Assembly: GCF_010183535.1 (NCBI RefSeq)
Contig: NC_071331.1
Coordinates: 20,336,001-20,400,000 of the forward strand
Direction of reading: 5' to 3'
From: Caenorhabditis remanei
Lineage: Eukaryota > Nematoda > Chromadorea > Rhabditida > Rhabditidae
Length of the DNA: 64,000 bases
In this document: piece after piece, positions 35,126-44,875 of the stretch
Numbering within the stretch: position 1 is the stretch's first letter
How the letters are laid out: the number at the start of each line of letters is the position of its first letter
Program-made: the position numbers and the translations under genes
Notes under the pieces: generated by a model
What the model saw: the letters and a program-made list of their open reading frames with translations, nothing else
What the model was told of the DNA's origin: nothing
The model's database searches: none

Positions 35126-37111
35126 TGAAACAGTGGGAAAATGATGGAAAGATGGCTGGAATTGTCGCTCCGCGACGTTTTGCAACTGAGACATTTTGAA
35201 ACTAATAGGTTTCGCAACAATAAAAGAAGCAACAGTTAACCTAGTTTTGTCAAAAACGGTCATATTTTTCTTCTATACAATTAATTAAATTGATCAATGA
35301 CTGTGATATTTTTTGTCAGAAACAGTAAGATTTTTAAAAAACTTGTTTCAAAACTTTAAAAAAGAGAACAATCGGAAAACGTTAAATTAGAACAACTGGA
35401 AATATATATGTAGATGAAATACAGTACATTCTGGAAATAAAATTCTCACTGTTTCAGAAAATATTCAAATTTTCACACGATCTCGTTTTATTCGTAAATA
35501 AGTTTTTTACTCTTCAACCAAAAAAAAATGCTTGAAATATTGAAGTTTTGGTTTTTTTCTTCTGTTTCACATACTTTAATGAACAAAATGAATGGAACGG
35601 AATCAAATTAATGTTTTTGAAAGTCATTTTGCTAACATAAAACTTTGCGAGCAGTAATTCAATAGAACTCACTCAGATGTGTATCAGTTCTTATTAGGCG
35701 TGGCCCGAGAAACATAATTTTAAATATATTTCTGTTTCAAAACCATAATTTCTATGATAGGGATATTTAACCTGATTGATATGAAATTTTACAGTTTTCT
35801 GACTGCAAAAACTTCTTTATCATGATTTCATTTTACGAAATTCTTTTATTTTAACTGTTTCAAAACTTTATTTTAAAAAAGAGAACAATCGAAAAGTGTT
35901 GAATGAACACAACTGGGAATATATATGTAAAGGGAATGCAGTACATTCTGGAAATAAAATTCTCATTGTTTCAGAAAATATTCAAATTTGACACGATCTC
36001 GTTCTTTAATACTTTCATTCATGAATAAGTTTTTCTAACAATACGATTTCATCATCACTTTAACTGGCTAAAACATGAAAATAATTGTCTGAGGCAGTAA
36101 CTTTTTCAAAACTATATTTGACTGTTTTAATAAGTTTATGATACAAAAAAAAAGTTGAATGGAATATTAGAGATACAATAGAGATATGAAACAACTTGCT
36201 TTTTCAATTTTTTGTATGCATTTAAAGCTCTCTGATTAATACAAGACGTGAAAATAATTGTCTGTTTCAATTTTTCTTGATAATAGAGAGGAGTTGAATG
36301 GTGTATTTCTGACGTTTCAAACTTTTCAAATTTTTTTTAAAAAGCCTAAAAAATTCTATTTAAAAAAAACAGATTTAAAAAATTTGTCACTGTTTCAGAA
36401 AAACTCTAATTCAAACACAATTCTGATCTGTTCGCTGCGTAAATAATCCGGTATTCTGTACTAGATCTTATTGAAAAAATTGCTGAAACAGTAAAGTTCT
36501 GGTTAACACTCTTAAAGTCTTCAAAGCATAGATATTTTTTGCTCAAAAAGTTTATAGAAACATTGAAACAGTATCCATGTTTCCGGAACAGTCAAACATT
36601 TTCTTGTTAGGGAGCATAATAAATTGCATTCTCCAAGTGTGCTTCTTCTTTTATGTTTAAAATTTTTATGGGATCTAACAAAGGAAGTCTTTGGAGGCGC
36701 CACTTTCAAACGATCTAACAATTTGGTCATAGGTATTTTCGACCACGGGGAGTCCATTTCTGCAGTCAAAACCTGCTAAATGTCTCTGCGAGCCGAGCAA
36801 TGAGCTCTCAAACTTTTTATATGACTACCAGCTTTTTCACATGGTATTTCAAATCGGTGGTATATACGCCACAGTGCGGTTCCATTTGTGTTTACCAGCG
36901 GTTCACATGTGCTCGTACGTTGCAAAAGTGAGAATATCTTGCATATATTACTTGTCGATTTGGAATTCCATGTAAAAAAAGCTTATCCGTATGAAAAGTT
37001 TCAGAGCTCATCACTCGGCTTGTAAATAAATAAATAAATAGGATTTTCAAAATTTCTACTTTTAGAGTACTCTGAACCAGTGGAATTTTAAACTTATTTT
37101 TCACTGTTTCA
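35126..37111. promoter_or_regulatory. Ruby-motif field 6, mainly plus strand
   Basis: Exact plus cores at 35450, 35562, 35732, 35855, 36262, 36390 and 37104; minus at 35126, 36484 and 36564. Part of this field is an old duplicate of 43.0-44.9 kb, and several cores are shared by both copies (35450/43242 and 36564/44169). Confidence 0.8.
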
Positions 37112-37640
37112 GAATAGTTTCTGATGAACAGAATAAACATTTTGCTAGTTTCTCTGCCAGTTTCTTGAGAAGTAATTATCCAAATTAAAAAAAAACCAAA
37201 CCTCTGACGAATGTTGTGAGCTATCATTTGTTTGATTATGTTGAAAAATATAAACACTGATAATTATTTACAAAATCAAAAAGGAAAACTGTCATTTCAG
37301 CTTGAAATTATATCTGAAACCAGGATTTCCTTCACAATTTGTTGTGAACTTTGAAAATAAGTCAATCCAATTAAGACATCACACAACTTCTTTTTGAAAG
37401 ACCAAATTTCATAAAGCAACTTCATATATGTATACATATGTTTTCTTCTAACACACCGATTCCTGGAACCAGTCTAACATTTTGCACTCCCACAAGATCT
37501 GTTGATTAGAGAAGGTTTCCGATTCAATTAGTGTCCTCTTGAACAAGAGAAATCTCGAGAACTTTTCGTGAATCTTTTGGGAGATTGAAGATTACATATT
37601 TACGTAAACTTTTTGAGATTAAACACCAAAATATTGTTCA
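35231..37640. repeat. Segmental duplication, left copy
   Basis: Ordered blocks recur at 43043-44875: AACAGTTAACCTA and GATCAATGACTGTGATATTT (35233/43047); TGAAATACAGTACATTCTG (35415/43207); AACATTGAAACAGTATCCAT (36559/44164); and a long near-identical stretch around ACACACCGATTCCTGGAACC (37452/44672). Intervening parts differ by indels. Within the copy, 35340-35480 and 35860-35990 are themselves tandem relatives. Confidence 0.75.
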
Positions 37641-37739
37641 GACTGATGCGGAGAAATACAAAAAAGTCGGTGAGATAAAATTGTAATGGTCGACCAACTT
37701 TCTGAGTAGAAACGTCGAGTTCAATAAAAGTCGAGTAGT

Positions 37740-38127
37740 ATGTCTTCCTACGGGTCCAGGTCATATAAGAGAAAATTTAACGGAGAAGGGGCCACAGGCA
37801 AGGAAAAGGCTTAAATACAGTCGTTTTGTTCCAGGTTTACAAGCAGCGGGGTGTGCGGTCACCTCGAGAGCATTCAAACGAGAATTGTTTGGTGGTTGCA
37901 TCTACCAAGTCTCGTGTCCCGTTTTTTGTCACTGCCGAATGCAGAAAAACACGTCAATTAGATGTTTTCTAGCGAAGCCCATAAGGAAAATATTACGTTT
38001 CTTTTCAGTCGATTTTGGAAAGAGAAATCTAAATCTTTTGTCAGGAGCGCCGGTTTCCAACCACAGTGGTAGAGCGAACACATCAGTATGCGCAATGAAG
38101 TCTTGGTGGCGATGCTAGACTTTTCAA
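37740..38127 (+). pseudogene. Coding-like fragments of an unidentified gene
   Basis: Three adjacent stretches look protein-coding. 37740-37814 starts ATG and reads MSSYGSRSYKRKFNGEG. 37835-37972 follows TTCCAG and includes NENCLVVASTKSRVPFFVTA. A third after TTTTCAG (from 38010) reads RFWKEKSKSFVRSAGFQPQW, meets TAG, then continues SEHISMRNEVLVAMLDF. Splice phases do not join and one internal stop is present, so a decayed gene or transposon remnant is the simplest reading. No family recognised. Confidence 0.3.
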
Positions 38128-38885
38128 GATAAACCTTTTTAGTTTCTAGCTACCAAAAACAACGCCACTAATGCCTAAAAACAAGCAATAAAACTGTAAA
38201 CGTTGTGTTTACTGTAGAATCTTCGTTTCTATTCGAACGATACCGAAACAGGAAAATGTATTATCCCAACCCGAATGGGGAGGAATAATAGTTATTCTCC
38301 TGTGAGAAAGAGAGAACCGAGTTTCGAGAGAGAGACGCAGAGTGTGCGATTAAAGGCGCTTACAATTATGAGCAAAGGTCCCGCCGCGATCGGGATGCTA
38401 ACAGAGCGGCGAACAGAGAAATTTGAACCATTCTATGTGCGTTTCGTTACGAACTTTCCACTACAACTATAAAAAGTTAAAAAATATTCTGTTTCGTCTG
38501 ACAATGAAACAGAAAAACCTTTTTTAGTTCTAACTTTTCGATGGTAGCCTACTAAAATCAATCTAGAAAAACAAAAGTTTTATTTCAACAGAATTTTCTG
38601 TAGAAGCAACATTTATCGTCATGGTTTTAAATTTTGCAGTTTGTTTCTTGATAAACCTTAACAACTTTCGGAATAGTGCTGAACCAAATTCGTAGACCCA
38701 CAAGCGAACCACTATAAGAAAAAAGTTCAAGAAACTTATGTTTCATCTGAAACAGAAAAAAATATTTGTTCATCAAACTTTTCAGTCTGCTTTTCTTCAC
38801 CGAATGTGGAATTCAATCGAGTATCAAACCTCTGCAATAAATTTCTGTTTTATTTGAAAAAAAAGGTTTTTTACAACTCTAATTA
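38128..38885. other. AT-rich sequence between gene relic and element copy 2
   Basis: Contains minus-strand Ruby cores at 38505 and 38748. A block at 38560-38690 (ACAGAATTTTCTG, AGCAACATTTAT, TTTAAATTTTGCAG, CCTTAACAACT) is repeated around 41310, 46510, 46690 and 47350. Confidence 0.5.
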
Positions 38886-40883
38886 TACCAGTCGGTTAAC
38901 GCAGCCTAACGGCTGCTCAACCTCCTTTTCTACACCACCCTTTTGGGTGTTACAGCGCCTGTGGCGTCTCTCAAATTGTTCAGAGTATCGAGGTCTCAGA
39001 ATTTTCTCCTTCCCCTGGATCGTATTAATTTTCTTCACTTGCCGGTAGTTTTTGTTAGCTAAACAGCTCGTTCCGGTAGAGAAAAATTAAAACATCTCTT
39101 CTTTTCTGATACGATTTCGACAAATTTACTCAAGGACATTTCTACCCTGATCAAAAATGGATTTCAATATGAGCAGTTTTCAATTCACTATTCAGAACTG
39201 TATTCATTTTTTTTCTTTATCTAACATACTATTTTAAAAGAACAGGAACTTTTCTCCTTTTCTCCCTCCTCAAGAGGCGAGTGATCTTTCAAATATTAAT
39301 GTCAAATTTCGGCGGCAATGCCGTCTCCCTCTATGAATATGGCAGACTGAGACCATGTTTTAACAAATCCTCATCCTAGAAGTTATTGCCTTTTGAAGGT
39401 AATCGATCAACGACAAATTTACTTATTCACAAATCACCACCACTTTTTGAGTAATGTTTTTTTCATTCAATTTATTTCTATTAAGCTTATGACTGTAGCA
39501 ACTTCTTTAATGATGGAGACATCCGAAGTCTCAGAATGAATTGTACTAAACACAGAAAATGACCAACTCTTTTACTGAAGCTTAGAAATTTGGAAACTTT
39601 CCTATTCACATCTTTAAAAAATTAACTTAAAGTATTACTTTTAAGTTTTTGACTGATCGGCAGCAATGCCGCTTCCCCCCCCCCCCCCCCCCAAAATCTT
39701 TCAAAATTGTTTTTCATATACACGGAAATCTTCTCTTCAGTCTGGTTTGATCTGAAAAGTTTTGTTTCCTGAATTTTTTCTCTGAAAGACTTCAAAACTA
39801 TTCTACATATTTCTAAGTTTAAAAGTTAGACAGCCGCTAAAAATGGAGTACAGTAATGGCCATAAATCAAACAACTTTGACCGTTTTCAGTTAAAATGTC
39901 CAACTTTGAAAGAGTGTCAAGAAAAAAAGACTATATTGAAAACTCGAACGTCTCAAAAAACACTAAGACGTTCCTTAAACATTTAAGCACCTTTTAAAAC
40001 ACTTAGACATCCCTCAAAACATTTAAACGTTCTTTGGGGTACTAAAACCGTTTAGATGTCCCATAAAATGTTTAGACGTTCCTTGAAATCCTGAAATTTG
40101 CTTTAACTAATTAGTTGTCCAAAAAATATTCGGACGTCCTTTGAACTTTCAAAACCAAGAGATTGCTGTGACACCTATAAGTAGTGATTGTCTAAAAACA
40201 AAAACGTCTTTGAATCTTGACACTGTTCTTAGGCTCCGCACACGGAAGTAGTGGATTTCTTAACACAGAAACATCAAGCTTAAAGTTATGGAAAAAAGTG
40301 CAAGCAAGTATCAGTGTGTCTCTGTTTTAAGGAAACCACTACTTCCAGGGTGCTGAGCCTTTGGAATTTCTTGGAAACGTCTAAACATTTTATGGAACTT
40401 TTAAACATTTTTTGGGACGTTTAAACATTCGAAAGGACGTTTTAACTTTCGGAAAAAAATTAGGTCATGATAGGACGTTTAAGTGTTTCAAGGGACGTCT
40501 AAGTGTTTCATGGGACGTTTGAGTTTTCAAAGGACATCTAACCTGGAATAGAGCCAAAAAATAGTTTGAAACCCACGCATTTTCTAGACGATTTGAAGAA
40601 ATGAATTTATTTGAAGAATGAAAAGTTTCTATAACTATTTTTCCCGTGAACTCCTATTTCCCTATTTCGAAAATGGAAGGCAATGAAAGGCTTGAAAACC
40701 ACGTTTTTTCACGTAGTGACCTATTTTCGAACTATTCTATCTAAAAAATAGACGGGCATCATCCGGGGAAAATTTCCAAGCGATCTGTGTAAGTTTCATT
40801 AAAAACGGTTCAGTACAGAAGGCGCTGGAGTCGGCGACAGACGGACAGACAAACGGATCTGCTGAATATTATTAGTAAAGATA
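38886..40883. mobile_element. Dispersed 2-kb element, copy 2
   Basis: Same termini and internal blocks as 23125-25667. It lacks the nested hAT-like insertion but carries an 18-base C run (39675-39692) and a palindromic minisatellite (39940-40550) that copy 1 lacks. Divergence from copy 1 is large in the middle and small in the last 290 bp. Confidence 0.65.
39940..40550. repeat. Inverted minisatellite with central hairpin
   Basis: The left arm holds degenerate units of the type AGACGTTCCTTAAACATTTA. The right arm holds the inverse, TTTAAACATT / GGGACGTCTAAGTGTTTC. The centre is another hairpin: AGGCTCCGCACACGGAAGTA (40232) pairs with CACTACTTCCAGGGTGCTGA (40335). The whole is a foldback structure of about 600 bp with no coding content. 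Confidence 0.6.
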
Positions 40884-42837
40884 AAGATAAAGATACATTG
40901 TACAGTCACCGGTTTTTTCTTAGATAACACTTTCCTGACGGTTTTGAGGAATTGAAGGAAAAGTAGAAAAGTGTGGAGAAATATGAAAAAATCGGTGATA
41001 AAATTGAAAAAAAAATGAAATGGACGGCTACCACTATGAAAATTATGAACTACCACTATGAAAATTATGAACATTTTTTGGTTCCAATTTTATAATGTCT
41101 CTTCCATTTTGATGAATGAAAATTAATCCTTTCCATTCTTTTAGGAAACTACAAAACCGAAAATGCATTATGTTGTGAAAGCTTTTTTGTTAACCAGCAT
41201 ACTTTTGAAATATTGAAAAATATTTCATTTTGTCTGAAACAGGGAATATGTTATTATCATGTCGATTGAAACATTCAACTATTCTGTCGGCTTAGATGCC
41301 CAAAAATCTACTAAATCAATTTAGAAATACAAGACTCTTATTACAACAGAATTCGCTTGAGGAGCAATATTTATTTTCATTTTTAATCGGAGCAAGCAAA
41401 TTTTGAAAATTATTGATATCTTTTCAGTACTTTCTATCATTTCATTTCAAATTTCTATCATTTAAAAGATTTCTGTTTCAATGGAAACCAAAAGATTCTT
41501 ACATTTTATACATTTTAGTAAAAGTGGTTTAAAATTTTCCAAGTCATTATTGAAATTTGGTTAAAAAGGTTAAAAATTTAAGGTTAAAAATAACTATCAG
41601 ATTAGTGCGGAAACCAAATATATCGCCGAATCACTACTTCAAGAAAAATATTCGAAAAACTTTTGTTTCATCTCAAACAGAAAATACTGCTATTTTTTCT
41701 AATTTATTCTTTTTTTATCGTATTTTTATTAAATAGAGTATCAAATCCGGGTCCTCTGGGAAATACCGAAGCAAAAATGTTACTATCTACGAGAAATTTC
41801 TGTTTCATTTGAAACATATTATTTTTCACAATTCTAATAATATACTTAAATTGGAATGAACGCTCAACTTTGTGTAACTTTCTTGAGATGAAAACTTCTG
41901 ATTTCAAAACGAAAATTATACATGCATCGTGAAAAACAGAGATACCTGTCAAGTAATGCGGGGACAACCAACTTTCTGGGTTTCCGTAAAACTTGCTTTG
42001 ATTATTTGATAGCGTGTTTATTTGGATGAAAGTCTTGTGACAGGAACATCAAAAATTCATCATCCATTATAAGTTCTACCGACTGCCGCAATGAAAATTG
42101 TAAAAAAAATTCTGTTTCATTTGAAACAGAAAATGTGTTTCGATTCTAATTTTTCATTAAGGGAACTATTATTATTCCTATTTCTTGTATTGAAAATCCC
42201 AAAAACTGATAATAAACTATGTGAAAGTAATATTTTTGCTGAAAAATCAAAACTGTGGTAGTTTAGTCAAACTAGGGATGTATGTGGAGCAGCATCAACA
42301 TTCCCCGTTTCATTGACAACCTATAACAATGTCAGATGGGCTCACAAACGATAGGACAGCCATCTTTTCTTGTTCCCGTAAAATCTGGAACTCTCGAAGT
42401 GGGATTTTCCTAGTGCTTCAGAAAATTATTATTATTATTATTTGTTTACGCATTCTCGATACGTGAAGGTTAATCAATCAAATATAGAATACAAAAAAGT
42501 ACAATAAGTACAATTTTGAAAAATATTTTGTTTCATCTGAAACAGAAATCTTTTCTACTGTACCTGGTATTCATTCCAAGTGAATTCTCTGGAATAGCCA
42601 CGAAAAATTTCAGAAAAACGGAACAAACTAATTTGGTATGACAATCACTGTGTATAGAGATCATGTCTGGATTTTTTTTGTAAAATAAACTAAGCTACCG
42701 TATCTACTTTCATAGATCTGCCACACCATGCTTCAACTTTCACAATTCATAAATGTTGTTGGAAAAACGTTGCATTTAGAGACTTTTGAAAGTTAGAGCC
42801 AAAGATGTACAAGCCACCTTTAGAAACCCAGGTAGGG
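40884..42837. repeat. Old repeated block (partners near 46.4 and 47.3-48.4 kb)
   Basis: TTCAACTATTCTGTCGGCTT (41273) recurs at 46449 and 47276. CTTTGTGTAACTTTCTTGAG (41871) through TAGCGTGTTTATTTGG recurs at 47900-48060. Each unit carries the hairpin CTGTTTCATTTGAAACAG or a decayed form of it. No gene seen. Confidence 0.65.
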
Positions 42838-43041
42838 TTATAGACTTTCAGTCATGAATCATTCTTTCTATCTGTTTTAATTGAATTCTTTCACCTACAA
42901 CCAGATGTTAATTTAAGTGTGCCGGTGTATTAGAGTATAGCTCTTTTGAGATCAGAGAGGAACTGTAGGAGAATAAAGGGGTGGGGGAAAGAATTTAATT
43001 AAAACAGATAGAAAAAATGATTCAAGACTGAAAGTCTATAA
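42838..43041. mobile_element. Palindromic MITE with TTATAGACTTTCAGTC ends
   Basis: The left end TTATAGACTTTCAGTC is inverted as GACTGAAAGTCTATAA at the right. The arms continue with GAATCATT, CTATCTGTTTTAATT and GAATTCTTTC. About 204 bp, flanked by TA-rich sequence. A one-sided copy lies at 48506-48646. Confidence 0.75.
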
Positions 43042-43777
43042 TAAGCAACAGTTAACCTAATGGAATTAATTAAATTGATCAATGACTGTGATATTTTTTG
43101 TCAGAAACAGTAGGTTTTTTTTTTAACTGGTTCAAACCTTTATTTAAAAATAAGAACAGTCGAAAAATGTATTGTTGTGATAACACAGTTGGAATTAAAT
43201 ATGTGGATGAAATACAGTACATTCTGAAAACGAAATTCTCACTGTTTCAAAGAATATTCAAATTTTCACACGCTCTTGTTTTTAATACTTTTATTCGTGA
43301 AAAATATATTTTAACTAGTTCTCTCTCAAACCACCACTGGCTAAAACAAAAGAAAATAATATTCTGAAACAGTAACTATTTCTAAATGTTCATGAAAGAG
43401 AAGAAGAGTGGAATGGAATATTAGGCATAAAATCAACACAATCGTAAAAGTCTGTAAATTTAGTAAGTTTTTTTGAAAACTTGCCTTTACTAGATTATAA
43501 TTTTTTATCGGTAAAAACTGGTTCTCCGATTGTTTTTAGTACATCACTTGAGATTCAACTATCTTTTTCTCCAGTTTTACAGTTACTGAATTTCTTGTTT
43601 TTTTCAATAGTCCACGATATCTGGTTGTTCTGTCAATAAAGAGCAACAATAAGAATTAAAGAAAGTTTTGAAACCGAAATTGTTGAAAACGAAGTTCTCA
43701 CTGTTTCAGAAAATTTTAAAGATTTAAACACACATCCTAATACTTCCATTTTCACAACTCCCAGCCGTAGTTTTTTC

Positions 43778-43979
43778 CATACTTTTCATCCGGGCCGAAA
43801 CGGGCCGGCGCGTAACTCGCGTCAAAATGAATATTATGAGCTGAAAAATATACCAAAATGTAGATCTCGGCGAGTTCTATATCCGTGATATGCTACGGGC
43901 CGCATGGCTATTCGTTAATGTGCCGCGGGCCGGGAAAAAGTGCCAAAAAATGCAAAAATGGCCAAAAAAGCTATTCTAG
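43778..43979. mobile_element. Half copy of the GGCCCG palindromic MITE
   Basis: Begins CATACTTTTCATCCGGGCCG and runs through CGTAACTCGCGTCAAAATG, the ATCTCGGCGAGTTC block and ATTCGTTAATGTGCCGCGGG to GCTATTCTAGC. There it stops at the centre of the palindrome; the right arm is absent. Confidence 0.75.
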
Positions 43980-44321
43980 CATTTATCTGATATATCAAAA
44001 TTTATCTAATATATCAAAGTGTTGGATACTTTTTTCTGTTTCACATACTTTTAATGTACAAAATGGATCAAACGGAATCTAATCGATGCGGTAGACTAAG
44101 TCAGCGATTTTGGGAACAATCAGACTTGTATTGTTGATTCTCCTCGCTCAAAAAATTTATAAAAACATTGAAACAGTATCCATATTTCCGGAACAGTCCA
44201 ACAGTTCTTTGACACAGACAGAGCATAATAAAATGCACTCTCAAAGTGTATTGGGCGTTTTTCTCTTATGTAAAAAATTGTTTGATCACTGTTCTTTCAC
44301 TTTTAAAACCATTCTAAAAAG

Positions 44322-44365
44322 CATACTTGCAAATTTACGGCCCGGCCCGGCCCGTTGCAAGTATG
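44322..44365. mobile_element. 44-bp minimal GGCCCG MITE with perfect 8-bp TSD
   Basis: CATACTTGCAAATTTACGGC at one end and GTTGCAAGTATG at the other enclose a few GGCCC units. Identical 8-mers CTAAAAAG flank it (44314-44321 and 44366-44373). It is the smallest copy of the family in the window. Confidence 0.8.
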
Positions 44366-44875
44366 CTAAAAAGGAGTTTGGTTGAGACAGAAGTTGAGGT
44401 TTTTATTCTTTCAAAACACGAAATTTTATTAGGACGAATTTTTTTTAAATTTCATAACTCATGAGCAAATATTACAGGGTTTATTAGCCTATCAAAGTTT
44501 ATTTTCTCTTAAACAAAACATAAAGTCGTTGAAACAGTGAATATTTTTCAAAGTATTACTTTTTTTGAATTTTGAAAATAAGTCAATCCGATTAAGACAT
44601 CACACAACTTCTTTTTTAAAAAGCAAACTTCAAAAGACAACTTCATATATGTATACATATGTTTTCTTCTAACACACCGATTCCTGGAACCAGTCTAACA
44701 TTTTGCACTCCCCTAACAAGATCTGTTGATTAGAGAAGGTTTCCGATTCAATTAGTGTTCTCTTGAACGAGTGAAATCTCGAGAACTTTTTGTGAATCTT
44801 TCGGGAGATTGAAGATTTCATATGTACGTAAACTTTTTGAGACTAAACACCAAAATATTGTTCAGAGTGATTTGA

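Larger units (their letters stand above)
43043..44875. repeat. Segmental duplication, right copy
   Basis: Direct-orientation partner of 35231-37640, shortened by about 600 bp and carrying its own insertions: the half MITE at 43778 and the 44-bp MITE at 44322. The last 290 bp are the best conserved. Confidence 0.75.

Noticed and set aside
34897..35232. 111-residue Ser/Pro/Phe-rich minus frame
   Set aside because: Low-complexity AG-rich DNA on the opposite strand.
36521..37257. Minus-strand frames of 82 and 121 residues
   Set aside because: No shared frame, no signal peptide or domain, no phase-compatible junctions; part lies in duplicated non-coding DNA.
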